From Tetragonia tetragonoides (lineage: Eukaryota; Streptophyta; Magnoliopsida; Caryophyllales; Aizoaceae): a DNA stretch of 64,000 nucleotides. The stretch covers positions 20,187,001 to 20,251,000 of the forward strand of contig CM076153.1 in assembly GCA_038025085.1 (NCBI GenBank), written 5' to 3'. Shown here piece after piece: positions 49,896 to 62,355 of this stretch. Below the pieces are notes generated by a model. The model was not told the DNA's origin and made no database searches. It saw only the letters and a list, made by a program, of their open reading frames with translations. Positions within the stretch are counted from its first letter, which is position 1; each line of letters begins with the position of its first letter. A program made the position numbers and the translations under genes.

Positions 49896-52885
49896 GAGAC
49901 GGATGGCCCGTTGAGCTCTTATTGGTGCGCCTGGAGTGTAGGTGCCTTTGGGGATGTAGTTGAATACATCTTGGTACCAAGGGTCTTCTTCAATCGGAGC
50001 TAGAATTAGACACGTGTCGAGGATGTTGCAGAAGGCGGGCTCACTTCTTCTTTGTATGTGGGGTGGCATTGTTGAGGGAGTTCAGCCGCTCAAATTCCTG
50101 TGTTACAAGAAAAATAATGATTTGCATTCTTGCTTTGTGAAGTTTACTTACATTGCTTTAGTTGATTAGTTAATGATTTGTGCAACTTTGAGTTCATTGG
50201 GTTTATCAATAGCTAAACAAAGGAAGAAATGAGCAAGAGGAATTTTTATTTATTTGCAAGAAATAAGCACACATGACTTTAGAGAAAAGGGTCTCTAATT
50301 CCCGTCAACAAAAGAAACTAGACTTAGAAAGTAGTAAAAAGGGGAACACCCCATGTTCATAACTCAACCTAAAGATTTAGCTAAGATCCTAACTCGACAA
50401 AACTTGGGGACTCAGACTCGACTCCTCTAGATCTTGCTTATAGCCGACTAGTTCCAGGCCTCATAGGTATCATCTTCTTTCTTCGGAGGTGGCGGAATTT
50501 CCCCGCTATTTATGATTTTCTATATCTCATCTTTTAGGCGAATGCAGTCGTTAGTGTAGTGGTCGAAGACTCGGTGATACAGCAGTAGGAATCATTATCT
50601 TTGTTCATCCCTTGGAGGTTGTCGGAGGAGACTATAGGCTTGAGGTCTCCTCTCCATATGAGGGTATTCATAACTTTTCCGATGGGGGTGCACATACGAC
50701 TATACTGTTTCTTTATCAAAGCGACACCATCCTCTTATAGCCCAAGTGCTAGGAGACTACATAGTTCCTTGATCAATGAAGCAGATGATTACCTTTTTCA
50801 GGAGTTTACACTGATTGGTGTGATTCCCATTAGCTTCACAATACTTGCATCGGAGGTAGGGATTCTCATCCCTTGGAAGTAGTCGAGGGGTAGGCCTTCT
50901 TGGGTGGGCATATCTGTACTTGACCATCTGGCTAAACATCTCATCTTGCTGGAAACAAGCGTCTCCTTTGCCCAGCACAATGTCGCACTCTGTGGGTTTT
51001 TCCAGTAAGGCAATCTTCTCCTTCATTTTCCGAATTGCATTGTGGTGTTGTGCCACGTAGATAGACATCCCCTCAATAGTCTCTTTTATTTCTTCGAACT
51101 CATCGGGTTCCCCTATTTCTTTTGGAGGGCATGTTTAGTGTTTTTCAGAACCAATAAAGGTGTAAGATTTCGTGTCTTCCTTTATGAGGGCTACTTTTTC
51201 AGGAGAGAATACCCAAAGATCAATATCCTCACTGTCATGTTCTATCTTACAGACAGGAGCCTTATCGATAATTGCTTTGATAGGATTGGCTTCAATCTCC
51301 ACAATTTCTCCTTCTAGCATCATTTTGACTTTCTGGGGGAGGGTGGAGGCAGCATTTAGACCGTGGAGCCAAGGTCGTCCCAACAGTAGATTGAAGGTGG
51401 CCGGGATATCAATGATATAGAATTGGACCATTTTCTCCACAACTCCTGAGGTGATATTCATAGTTATGGTGCCAAGGACCTTTCGGCTGGAATTGTCATA
51501 GGCCCGTAAGCCTTGTGTTGGGTAGCCACATTCTTGATGTTTATGCCCATTTTTAATGCGGTTCTCGGCGGGAATACGTTCACTGTGGACCCATTATCTA
51601 CCGGGGTCATAGGCACATACTTGCCCATAGCAAATACAATCAAGTATAAGGCATTGTTGTGTAGGGATCCCTCGGGAGGTAGTTCATTGTTTGGAAAATG
51701 TAATGATCGGCTGTGGCTTATCCCCCTACTAAGAAGCTGACCAGCTCGTCAGGCCTCATATCTTTTGATACTGAAACCTTTGACAAGGGCTCCAGGATGG
51801 CTTGTCGGTGTTCATAGGAAGAGGCAAGAAGTTGCCAAATCGAGATGTCCCCTTTGATCCTTTTGAGTTGTCCTGTAGGGGGAGACTCTTTGTCCTTGGC
51901 AGGAGTTTCTTCAACTTTTTCTTCAGTTGGAAGTTGAACCCTATCGTTGTAGATGTTAGGTGGCCTATAATGACGACCAGAACGTGTCAAATGGGCAACA
52001 CCCATGGGAGATCTAGTTTGGACTTCTCATACATTTTCTTCATCACTGTCCCATATTCCAGCGACCTCGAGTCCCATAGCATCTTCGACACTTATATGTA
52101 AGATGGCACCTAAGGGTTGCTGGAGTTGCTAGGTGCCATTCCAGGTTTGAGTAAGTGTATGGTGCCATTCTCAATTCTATCTTGGATAGCGTGCTTAAGA
52201 GGCCAATAATTATTGGTGTCATGTCCCTTCCCTTGGTGGTATTTTCAGTATTCGTCCTCTTTTCAGTTACGGCCCTTGATAGGGGGTTCCAGAGAAGGAC
52301 CAATGGGTTGCAACATATGATTTTTTATCATTCTTTCGAGAGCATGAGACAAGGTCATGCCGAGAGGGGTAAATTCTATCGGTGGCTTCCTTTCAGCAAA
52401 GGTATTTACAGCAGCTACCTCATTGACTTGTGTGCCAGAAGAGGCTGCAGTAGTTGTCCTCTTGTCTCTCGCATAAGTGAAGGGCTTAGGAGTTGCATTA
52501 TCTTTGTTTTTATTGAGATCATCTTCAATGAGGATACCAACATCATAAAGACGCTGGTATGAGTCAATGACTTGATATTGAAGATGATTCTTATAGGCAA
52601 GTTGCAGATTCTTAATGAAATGCCTGATTTGTTCAGCCTCAGAAGGCCTTTCCACCATTTCAACTATATTAGACTTCCATCAACGGAGGAATTTAGTGAA
52701 TCCCTCGTTCTTTTCTTGAGTGGTGATTTCAAGCTCTCTCAAAGTCATGGGGAGTGTAGTATTATCCTTGTACCGAGCCAGGAAGTTTGTGGTAAAGTCG
52801 GACCAGGTTGGGTAACTTTCTAGACCCAAAGTGTAGAACCATCGTCGGGCATGAGTATCAAGGATCTGGAGGAATAGATGGGCAT
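49896..52885 (-). pseudogene. Tat gag-protease fragment between facing T1 LTRs
   Basis: On the - strand, from 52,885 downward: gag (RRWFYTLGLESYPTWSDF, MTLRELEITTQEKNEGFTKF), a zinc knuckle whose cysteines are altered (KYHQGKGHDTNNYW near 52,220), protease with VDNGSTVNVFPPRTAL (near 51,600) and VQFYIIDIPATFNLLLGRPW (51,420), and then pieces with CKYCEANGNHTNQC (50,840) and further cysteine-rich text. Many stops and frame changes break it. The gag begins mid-domain directly at the LTR end (52,886), with no leader or start. Confidence 0.75.
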
Positions 52886-54109
52886 TGTAAGGACCCGGGA
52901 TTTTCCTCCTATACCTAAGGGTTACACGGAGTACGTCCTTATAGAAAATTTGTAAGCTAGGAGTTTACATAAGTTCAAGGGACCATCGAGTTAGAAAAGA
53001 TTTTGTAAAGATTTGAATTGAATAAAACCATGAAAGAGGTCACAAATCTGCTATCGGCGTTTTATCGAAGGGACAAACCGAAGCGACAATCCAAAGGTAC
53101 AACCCAATAGCGTGTTAAGTGAACTGATCATTATTTAGAAAGACGCCCGCTCATATAGAATATATGAGTACCCAAGAATATAGGGTTCGGGGGTGAAGGT
53201 ATGAGGTGGGAAGGTGTTAGGCACCCAACTCAAGTTTGCATAATAATTTAAAAACATAATTTTTATGCAAAACCAGATTAACAACCTAGACTTAGAATAT
53301 TAATTGGTTCACCACAAGTCAACATTTATTTTTACCCCTTATTTAGACATGCATTCGATTGACAAGTTGAGCATTACAACGGCTAGACATGCTTGGAAGG
53401 ACAATATTTAGTAAGGAATAAAAGACGTTATTCTAGCATGATATCTACATTTTGACTACTAGAAAATAAACAATTAGGTAATTAATTTAATTTGAGCCCT
53501 CAAGAGTTAGTACCTGAACTGTAGGCTATGTTTGACAAGAATAGTAAAGACAGGATCTCAAGAATAAATTTGGAAAAGAGAGGGAGAAGCTAAGTGTTAA
53601 TACTCCTGGGAATAGAGGTTGTCAACTGTAGACTGTGTGTTTTGAACTGAGAGAGGAGGTTTGTACTTATAGGCGCAGGAAGTAGGGCTGGACAAGTGAA
53701 GAGGAGTCGTTATTTGGAGTTGGGCTGAAAACATAGCCGGGCCTGGAAACTCAGCCAGCGCCGCTTGCGGCTCAGCTCACAGTCGCTGACGACTGTCAGA
53801 TGCCAGTTGGATGTCATCATTATGACGACATCCAGTCTATTTTAATTTTTCGGAGGAATTTTGTGTTCCGAAAAATATGAAAATACTGTTTTACCCTTGG
53901 GCGGTAAAAGACGGTTCTACCCCCGATTCGCAACTTAGCGACGGGGAGTCGATAAAAGTCATAAGAGGTGTCGTTTGAAAGCTCTTCAACGGGGCTTTTG
54001 AATGGGACACGAATAACGGAGTGATCGAGGAAAAACCTGAGACCTTATCTTACCTATTAAAGCAAAAATAGCGTTCAAGTTTATAAATTACTCCTTTCAT
54101 CATCCTCGA
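52886..54109 (-). mobile_element. T1 LTR copy c, opposite orientation
   Basis: The reverse complement matches T1: its end TACA lies at 52,886 (+ strand TGTAAGGACC), the conserved GGTGTTAGGCACCCAACTC is near 53,211, and the TATA box is at 53,664-53,671 on the - strand. Palindromes lie at 53,745-53,835. The first ~45 bases of the LTR are missing at 54,109. Confidence 0.85.
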
Positions 54110-54955
54110 TCATCCAGAAGATTGGTTCTTATACAAGCTACCTCCAAGACACAACCACATTCGAAAAGGCCATCACCCCATAATCCATCACCACTACAAA
54201 GCTCGCCACCACTCAATACATCCCTTACCTCACCGATCACACCCCAAACTTCACCATCATCAAAACCACCGACGAGAGGCTTGATGAGCTCATGAGTGAG
54301 TTAGAAAGGGTGCGACTCAAAGTTGAAGATTTGGAAGAGAAGAAAGAGGATGAAGCAAGAATCCTCTCCGACTCCGCCTCTGAGGAAGGAGGGCCAAATA
54401 CCATGCTGGCTAAGATTAATTTTGTGCTCGAAATTAGCGGCCTGTTTGCCAACCACCATGCTAATGTTGGTAAAGTCAATCCCAAAGTCAAGGGCAAGCT
54501 TCCAGCCAAATTCACTGGAACTGATAATCCATAAGACCACCTCAAAGCCTTCAATACTGTCATGAGTTTAAGAGGAGTTGACAAAAATATCTACATTCAC
54601 TTGTTCCCACAGACTCTTGATGTCCCAACTCGTCGTTGGTTCTACACCTTGAATTTGGAGAACTACCGCACTTGGTCATATTTCACTACAGTCTTCCTTG
54701 CATGCTACAAGGAAAATGTTTCTCTACCTATGATCCTTCGAGAGTTAGAGATCACCAAACAAAAAGAAGATGAGGGATTCACTTCCTTCCTTAGGCGTTG
54801 GAAGCTAAAGATAGCCGAACTGGTTGAGCGACCTTCGCAAACTGATCAAATCCGCCAACTCATCAAGAACCTGCAACCTGCTTACAAGGAAAACCTCAGG
54901 TATCTATCATTGACTCCTACAACCGGCTCTATGTTGTGGGTATCCTAATTGAAGT
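54110..54955 (+). pseudogene. Tat gag fragment, + strand
   Basis: Readable text includes MSELERVRLKVEDLEEKKED (likely coiled coil), VKGKLPAKFTGTDNP, then after a TAA at 54,532 PTRRWFYTLNLENYRTWSYF, LRELEITKQKEDEGFTSFLR and VERPSQTDQIRQLIKNLQP. This is the same gag type as the two - strand copies, here with its N-terminal half but no zinc knuckle. It ends near LWVS at 54,948. Confidence 0.75.
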
Positions 54956-55316
54956 TGACCTTCTTAAAAAGTCCACTTAAGTTGTGAACAACGCGAGTAT
55001 CTACAGTCGGGGCTATCCTCCATATCCCTGTCATACAGCCCTTGCTCGAGAAGTTGAAGAGAGTCGAAGTTTCCTAATGTGAAAGTCTAATTGAGTCCAG
55101 TCAAATCTAATGATGTCTTGTTTGTCTTTTCAGTTCGTCCATAGAGTCTAGCTTACTTCTCGTGTAATGCTTTTCTTCGATTCAATAAAGATTGCATTTT
55201 GATTCCCATCATTGTCTTTGTTCAATCCTATGACGAACTTAAGTTGCCTATGACGGAATAAAAATATAATTAAAAAAAAATTCAAAAGAAAGCCTTCATT
55301 GTGGAAAACATCAAAC
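54956..55316 (+). other. Retroelement spacer before T1 LTR copy d
   Basis: Includes CAATAAAGATTGCATTTTGA at about 55,180, which resembles a plant poly(A) region; a similar GAATAAAGATTATCCC lies at 59,417 after ORF1. No coding sequence was recognised. Confidence 0.4.
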
Positions 55317-57758
55317 TATAGACGCCAAAAAGCGCCTTCAGATTTCTCCGCAAAAACCCGATGATGAAAGGAGTAATTTATAAAGTTGAACTGCTATTTT
55401 TTCATTGATAAGTAAAATAAGGTCTCAGGTTTTTCCTCGATCACTCCTTCATTTCCACTTCATTTAAAAGCCCCTTTCAAGAGCTTTCCATTTCTTCCTT
55501 CCGTGTCCAATTACGATTCCACACCTAAGAGTTATGGCCAAACGAAGATAAGGATCAAAACACATGTAGCCGAATACTGTGGACCATGTTTCCAGCCTCA
55601 TTTGTGAGTTCATTAGCTTTAATTAATTTGTGAGCCTTATATTTATGGATTCTTATTCATATAGCTTTCCAATGACATATCATGAGCCCACACCACATTC
55701 CCAACCAAGGAGTTACGAGCCCAACATTAATGCGTACTCCAAAACTGATCTCTCCTTACTATATCGGGTATATCTCGAGATCCACAATACATTCCAACCC
55801 ATCTTGAATCATCCAATTCAGAGCCCAAACGAGTGAGACATGGCCCAGCCAAAATCCAGCTGGCAAGCTGACAGTCGTCAGCGGCCCTGGGATAAAGCCG
55901 ACTAAGATCTCGATTGTTTCGGTGTAACTAGACACTGTAAGTGGAAGTTCCTTGGAATTGACTGCAATTCCAGTGTTTGGTTCCAATGAGAGATGGGAAG
56001 TTAGAACTCTCAGTTAGCTGCATTTACGATGCCGTACGGTAAGTCGCTGACCTAGGGGGGGTTAGGTCAGAAGAACTTCCGATGGTTTTTCATTGCAAAA
56101 GACAATATTTGCCCCTGATGTTCTCTTCCTTGATTATTCTGGAAATTCAGGTTCCATTTTTGTTTACTTTTTCGATCTTCTTCTTCTTCTATTTCACTGT
56201 ACTCTTTTGCTTCTTTCTTATTAATCTTTCATCATCTGGTAAAATAACTCAGAACCAAATGAATGCCTCAATCGGAGAATCAAATCAAGCAGGCATGGAT
56301 GAAATTGAGAAGGAATTAAGGAAAAACAACATATAATTACAGGGCGTGCAATTGAAGAAGAAATTTGACAATGAACTTTGCACTGATATGAAAACTAGGT
56401 ACTTCAAATTATCAATTAACGGGAATTGATAGGAATTAATAGACATGCAATTGCAATTGAAAAATTGTATCTCCTCAATTGCTACTTGAGTTTATTATAA
56501 TTGAAAGTTACTGGGAATTGGTGGCAAGCAATTAGAGAAACTGGAGAAATGATGCTTGATGAGGATTCACTAAGAAGACAGTAGAATGACGGAGATGAAG
56601 GCAAAGCCCAATTGAGAGAAAGAGGGTATTTATGTAATAAGGTAGCAATTTTAATAGAATTTATTTTTTTAGGTCCATAAACCCATCAAGAAAGTAGCTG
56701 CCAACCAAACACAACGAAAAATATTTATTCCATGGAAGTCCAAAATACTTGTAAGTTGGACTTCCCATGGGAAGTAGGCTTAATTGAACCAAACGAGGCC
56801 TATAATTCCAGGGCCACTAGCGGCGCTGACATTGCTTCCGACCCGACTCATTTTTCAAGCCCAATTCGATTTTCAGCTCATTTTTAGTCGTCCAACCCTA
56901 CTTCTCCACGCCTATATATACAACCCTCCTCCCCCAGTTCAAAACACACAGTCTACAGTTGACAACCTCTATTCTCAGTAGTATTGACTTTGAGCTTCTC
57001 CCTCTTTCTTCCATAAAAAAGTATATTCTATTCTTGGGAGTATTGACACCAAGCTTCCCTCTCTTTCTTTAGTTGAGATCTATTTTTACTATTCTTGTCA
57101 ATTATAGCCTACAGTTCAAGTACAAATTCCTCAGGGCTCAAATTAAATTAATTGCCTAGTTGTTTATTTTCTAGTAGTCATAATGTAGATATCATGCTAG
57201 AATAACGTTTTTATTGCTTCCTAAATATTGTCTGTATAATCGTTGTGCTGCCCAACTTGTCAAATCAAATGCATGTCTAAATAAGGGTTAAAAATAAATG
57301 TTGTGATGCTTGTGATGGACCAATTAATAGTCTAAGTCTAGGTTTTTAATCCGGTTTGTGTGGGAATCATGTCTTTAAATTATTAAGCAAACATGAGTTA
57401 GTAGAGGCCGTCATAATATGAGCGAGTTGGGTGCCTAACACCTTCCCACCTCGTACCTTCGCCCTCGAAACCTTTATTCTTGGGTACTCATATGTTCTAT
57501 ATGAGCGGGAGTCTTTCTAAACACATGATCAGTTCACCTATCGCGCAATTGGGTTGTTCATTCGAATTATCCCTTCGATTTGTCCCTTCGATAAAACGCC
57601 AATAGCAGATTTGTGACCTCTTTCATGGTTTTTATTCAATTCAAGTCTTTACCAAAGCTTTTTTAACTCGATGGTCCCTTGAACTTATCTAAAGCCCCCA
57701 GCTTACAAATTTTCTATAAGGACGCACTCCGTGACTGTAGAAATCTCGGGTCCTTACA
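55317..57758 (+). mobile_element. T1 LTR copy d, interrupted by an insertion
   Basis: Starts TATAGACGCCAAAAAGCG (first G changed to A) and ends GGTCCTTACA at 57,758. The middle diverges from about 55,495, regains LTR text at 55,845-55,900, is interrupted, and resumes at about 56,806 with the palindrome block. TATA box at 56,913-56,920 and GTGCCTAACACCTTCCCACC near 57,430. Confidence 0.8.
55901..56805. mobile_element. Insertion in LTR copy d, possible PIF/Harbinger-like element
   Basis: About 0.9 kb with no LTR similarity. Its left edge GATCTCGATTGTTTC and the reverse complement of its right edge, GGCCTCGTTTGGTTC, agree at 11 of 15 bases. TAA precedes the left edge and TAT follows the right, close to a TWA target duplication. 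No transposase is encoded. Edges are approximate. Confidence 0.4.
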
Positions 57759-57934
57759 CTCACAACCGCTAGCGGCGCTGACCAGAGCCGCTGGCGGCTC
57801 TGATTTTGGGCCTTTTTCGTGGATTTCTGACTTCTTTTGACCCAATTCTTTGCCTATAAATAGGATTTACGAGATGTCTCATCTCGTATCTCTTTTCAGA
57901 CTTTAGGTCTCTCAAATTTCCCAAAGCTTCTACC
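57759..57934 (+). promoter_or_regulatory. Palindrome-rich promoter of ORF1, second copy
   Basis: AACCGCTAGCGGCGCTGACC and GAGCCGCTGGCGGCTC at 57,765-57,805 are short palindromes. A TATA box TATAAATAG lies at 57,855-57,863, and the ORF1 ATG is 72 bases downstream. The block begins right after the LTR end, where a primer-binding site would be expected but is not seen. Confidence 0.6.
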
Positions 57935-59267
57935 ATGGTGAAATCCTTTGAAAACCTATTCGATGCCTGGTGTAAAAATCTAGCCATAGAAGATAAACTT
58001 GAACTGACTCCGTATCATATCTCTACTTTATTGGCTTTAAGACCAACCAAAATTTTGTGGCCCCTTCTTCGATCTTCTCTGAATTATTGGGACCCCAACT
58101 TGCACATTTTTCGTTTTGGTAATTCTGAATTATGCCCTCTAGTTGAGGAATTTGCTACAATTACTAATATGTCTGATGTTCTTCCCCAACTGTGCCTTAT
58201 TTGAGGTATGGTTTAAGTGATCAGTACAGGAAATCCCTATGTTTGTCAAAAGCATAATTCTTGGTATCGATGTGGACTTATTTCAAATCTGTGAAAAGTT
58301 TGTTATTTCTTCTGAACATGATGCCATATTTAGGCGTTGCCGCCGACAGGCTTTCATACTTTGCCTGTTAAATCGCCTATTGTTTGCTAATGCAGAATCT
58401 TCCAACTTGGGTAGAGTGTCATTGTTGCGAGTGGTGAATCAAATGGCTGAAGGGCATTCTCCTTTGCATCTGGTTGTAGGGGAAACTATTATAGGGCTTG
58501 ACATGTTGAAAATCTCGCCTCACGAGGCTTTTTCTGGGAGCCCCCTGCTGCTTCAAATCTGGTTATGTGAGAATCTAAGGTTGATAGAATCACCAGGGAA
58601 GATGATAGCTTGTACCCCTCGAGCGGGGTCAAAGAAAACTTATACCGCTGCTAGCTTCTTGGTTAGAAAAAGGCTATATGATGAAAATACCCTTGTTGAA
58701 TGGGATGCCTTTTTCCATGCAGGACCTGTTATCCGTTGGCTTGTGACCTGGTGGAGCTTGACCTCTTTGGTGGCGTGCTGCAAATTTATCCCTCATACTA
58801 CCATAGTGGAGTTGTACAGGACTACCTTCTTTTTTCCTTCTAGGGTCATGAGGCAATATGGGTTGAAGCAGGTTATTCCTCGTCATGAGACTACGAGACC
58901 GCCTACCTTGGCTCTGACTTCAGAGTTTGCTTGAGACTGGGGAAAATATAGGCGTAGCCTGCATCGCTGGATTGTACCTCGGGTGATTGCCTCGACTCAA
59001 ATTTCTAAAACCTACTTGAACTGGCTTTATTGGTGTGATGGAGAAGCGAGACGAGCCCTTCGTCATGAGGAGTGGGACCAACTAAAGCCTAAGTATGATT
59101 CAAGAACAGGAAGCAAGAAAAGAAAGGAAGGACCTTATGAGGAAGACTGTCATGTAATGAAAAGAAGCAAGCCCCCAACTCAAGGAAGCGATCATGAGTC
59201 GTCCTCAAGCCAAGGTCCTTCAAAGAAGAACTCTTCAACGAAGCCTTCTAAAGGGAAGAAGGATTAA
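57935..59267 (+). pseudogene. Tat accessory ORF1 (DUF7745-like), second copy
   Basis: Starts MVKSFENLFDAWCKNLAIED at 57,935 and has LCPLVEEFATITNMS, RQAFILCLLNRLLFANAES, HSPLHLVVGETIIGLDML, a FFFPSRVMRQYGLKQVIPRH block and LRHEEWDQLKPKYD. The tail is lysine/serine rich (SKKNSSTKPSKGKKD). A frameshift near 58,200 and a TGA at about 58,930 interrupt it; otherwise it is readable over about 440 codons. Same motifs and order as the - strand copy at 32.2 kb. Members of this family lie ahead of gag in Ogre-like elements; no enzymatic motif is visible. Confidence 0.72.
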
Positions 59268-59587
59268 AGTAGTTTTCTTTAAAAGCAAGTCTAGTTTTAA
59301 AAAAAAGTAATAGGAATTTGTTTAGCTTAAACCCTGGTAGTTGCACTTCTTTTTCTTTTTTTTTGTAACATTAGGAAGTTCAATTTTTGCAATGTAAGCT
59401 TATTCGTTCAGTTTGAATAAAGATTATCCCTTTTGAATGAGTTGAATGGAATTTTGGATTGATTTTGGCCGGGCCCCTTCAAAGGCTTACCTCCGTATCC
59501 AGTGTGGAATCAGGCCAGCGTAGTTCGTTCAATTTGTGTACGTCTCCCTTTTTTTAATTTTCGGAATTTTTTCTTTTGTTTTTTTTT
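59268..59587. other. ORF1 3' flank, nothing recognised
   Basis: AT-rich spacer with GAATAAAGATTATCCC at 59,417 and a T-rich run at 59,572. No gene was recognised. Confidence 0.45.
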
Positions 59588-60371
59588 AGACGTAGCACTT
59601 CTTCAGTTGGTCCATGTTGGTGAGATGACTGAACTCGATGCCATGAATGTCCATGAGTCGGACTGGCTCCTTCTGATAGGATGTCTTTAATGATGAACGG
59701 ACCGGACTAGTTCGGTCAAAATTTCCCTCTGGGGTCAGTAACTGGGGCACGTAATTCTTTCCAAACTAAGTCCCTTTCCTTTAGATTTTGAGGTCGAACC
59801 TTTTTGTTGAATGTTCTTGCCATGCATTGTTGGTACATGTGGGAATGATCTAGGGCCCGTAGGTGTCTTTCATCTGTGAACATGAGTTCTTCGTAGCGGG
59901 CTTGCAACCATTGGGTTTCGGGAATTTCACCCTCTAAGGCTATGCGCATGGAGGGTAGTTGGACTTCTATGGGTAGCACTGCTTCCATTCCGTAGACTAG
60001 GGAATAAGGTGTCGCTCCTGTGGAAGATTTTATGGATTTCCTATATCCCCAAAGGGCAAATGGGAGTTTTATGGGCCAATCTTTGTAATTTTCTATCATC
60101 TTTCCAATGATGGTCTTGAGGTTTTTGTTGGTGGCTTCCACTGTCTCGTTGGTTTGGGGACGGTAAGGGGATGATTTCTGGTGCTGGATTTTGTATTTCT
60201 TTAGGATGGTGGCTGTTTCGGCTTTGAAATGAGATCCATGGTCACTAATAATTTTATGCGGAACGCCGTATCGGCAGATGATGTTGTTCCTTTTAAATTT
60301 GGATACTTGTTTGGAGGTGAGGACGACATAGGATTGGGCTTCAACCCATTTGGTAAAATAGCGCATGGCTA
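59588..60371 (-). pseudogene. Tat integrase fragment, cut by a CACTA element
   Basis: On the - strand from 60,371: VAMRYFTKWVEAQSYVVLTS, NNIICRYGVPHKIISDHGSH, PYRPQTNETVEATNKNLKTI, ALWGYRKSIKSSTGATPYSL and GMEAVLPIEVQLPSMR. The second catalytic Asp (SDHGSH) and the Glu (NETVEA) are present; the first Asp lies beyond the break. Further C-terminal text continues past a stop to about 59,588 (MDQLKKCYV). The right edge is exact: the reading frame is cut at 60,371/60,372. Confidence 0.85.
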
Positions 60372-60408
60372 CACTAGTACAAGAACAGTCATATGCATCG
60401 CCTAATAT

Positions 60409-60622
60409 GCGACGGTTGATCAAAACAACCGTTGCCCAAAGTGTGGCGGTGGCATTTTTGTAAATAAATGATCGGAATAGGCGACGGTTATTTTGTACAA
60501 CCGACGCATATATTTTAACTGTTGAAAAATAAAAACGCGAAATGGGAATGGACAACGGTTGAATACGATGACTGTCGCACATAGTGTACCCATATGCAAC
60601 GGTCATTAAAATGGACCGTCGT
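60409..60622. repeat. CACTA subterminal inverted arms
   Basis: Four ~28-base hairpin-like units: 60,409-60,436 (GCGACGGTTG...CAACCGTTGC), 60,481-60,507 (GCGACGGTT...AACCGACGC), 60,551-60,580 (ACAACGGTT...ACTGTCGCA), 60,596-60,622 (GCAACGGTC...GACCGTCGT). En/Spm elements usually carry short transposase-binding motifs in this position. Confidence 0.75.
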
Positions 60623-61536
60623 CCCTCCTAAAAAAAATAACCCTTCGCCCTAACTGTTGCCTAACTCCTTCATTCTTCTCCGCCTCCCCTTCTTTTTCTC
60701 CTTTCATTCTTCTCACCCTCTTTCCTTCTGATCTTCATTTTCTCTCTCCTCTTTTCTCTCAACTTTTGAGTTCTGATATTTGGCGATTAGCAATGTTTTT
60801 GCTGGTTTAATTGCAGATCGAAGCTTTCCCGTTCCGCCTATAGCAAATCGGTAAGCAAATTTGCAGATCGACATTTTTAGGGTTCTTCGATTTACTTATA
60901 GTTTTTCATTTTGTTTGATTTTTAACTTTTATCGTTCCTTGTCTCCCACTGGCTAGTTCTTCTCATTTTTTATTTGTTAATTTCGTTTATTGGGTAGGGT
61001 TTGTGAATGCGAATTTTAGGTGTTTAGGGGTTCGATTATGGGGCTTAGTTAGTCAGATTTACGCTAGGGTTTAATTTTACAATATCTTGATTATTTTGCT
61101 CTTTTTCGATTTTGCTCAGAAAGTTACGAGTTAAAGCCTGCTTATCTGAGTTGCTTTCTCTGTAATTCTGGCGAGTTAAATCTCTTCTGCAATCTTTGGT
61201 AACACAGTATTTGGAGTTAATTTTTCGATTTGCTTCTTAATCTGCTCCCTTGAATCTTAAAGTAGTTATTTTACTGGTACTACAACTTTTAGTTGTTGGC
61301 TGAAGGTTAACTACCAGTTGAGTTCTTGCTGTTACAAAAGTCACTATTATGGATTATTGGGTCATTGACAAACAAATTGTGATTTACAACTTGCAAGTGA
61401 AGTGTGAGGTATTTGATTCTTGATTGGGGTCTGCAAGTTTGATATATTCTGATTGCAATATTCTGGTTGAAACTAGTGACATTAACTTTGGGCTATTTTG
61501 CTTGCTGGGTCCTGAATGTGAATTGATGTCATAGCA

Positions 61537-61641
61537 TTTTGTGGCTAATGGCTACATTTTAGTTTTGAAGTGTGAACGGATGAAACTAGCTTTTCGTGGC
61601 TAATGGCTACATTTTAGTGAAGTGTGAACCGATGAAACTAG
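61537..61641. repeat. ~52 bp tandem duplication inside the CACTA body
   Basis: GTGGCTAATGGCTACATTTT and GAAGTGTGAAC(G/C)GATGAAAC occur in both 61,537-61,589 and 61,592-61,641, with few differences. Confidence 0.9.
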
Positions 61642-62355
61642 TGTATTGCTTGTTCTTATGTTTTTAATGAGCCTAGATAATAAGAAATCAAGACAATGCA
61701 ACTAAGCTCAGAGGCATTGATTAGGTCCTTGTTTCTAATTCTTAAACTGATCAAATTTGCGAATCTGAATCTGTAATAAGAACTGCTGTATCAGACCTGA
61801 TTAAATCCTCTTTAAGCTTAGCTTTGCATGTTTCAAAGTTGCAAGATCAATTATTAGTAATTCTACTATGTGTGCGACAAACAATGAAAGCTACGGAAGT
61901 ATTGTTCTCTCATTTCCTTGGTGTCCTAGTCTTGTCTTTCAATTCCTTGTGTTAGCAAAAAACAGTTAGCAGATTAGTAACCTGTAAGTAGTCTTCTCTT
62001 TATTTCCTTGTGCTGCTGTCATCTTGTTATTCATTGAGTATTTTAGGATGTTATATGTTGTATTTAGTCATATGTTGATTCTCAAGCTTTGTGATATCCA
62101 GCTATTACTTCTATGATTTTCTAAGTAATTGAATTTTGATGAAATTGAGCTACTGTGATTTTTATGATTGATTTAGATGATTTTGGGACATTCTGTTTTC
62201 TGTATTACTCCTATGTCTAGCTCAGATTGATTGAATTGAGATTCAATTTTCACGTATTCTTTATTTTTTTAGTTTTATTTGGTTTCCTTTATGAGCTTCA
62301 AGGTTTTGAGTTAATTCTGGTACACAAGTAGAACTTTTCTACTTCTGGTACACAG

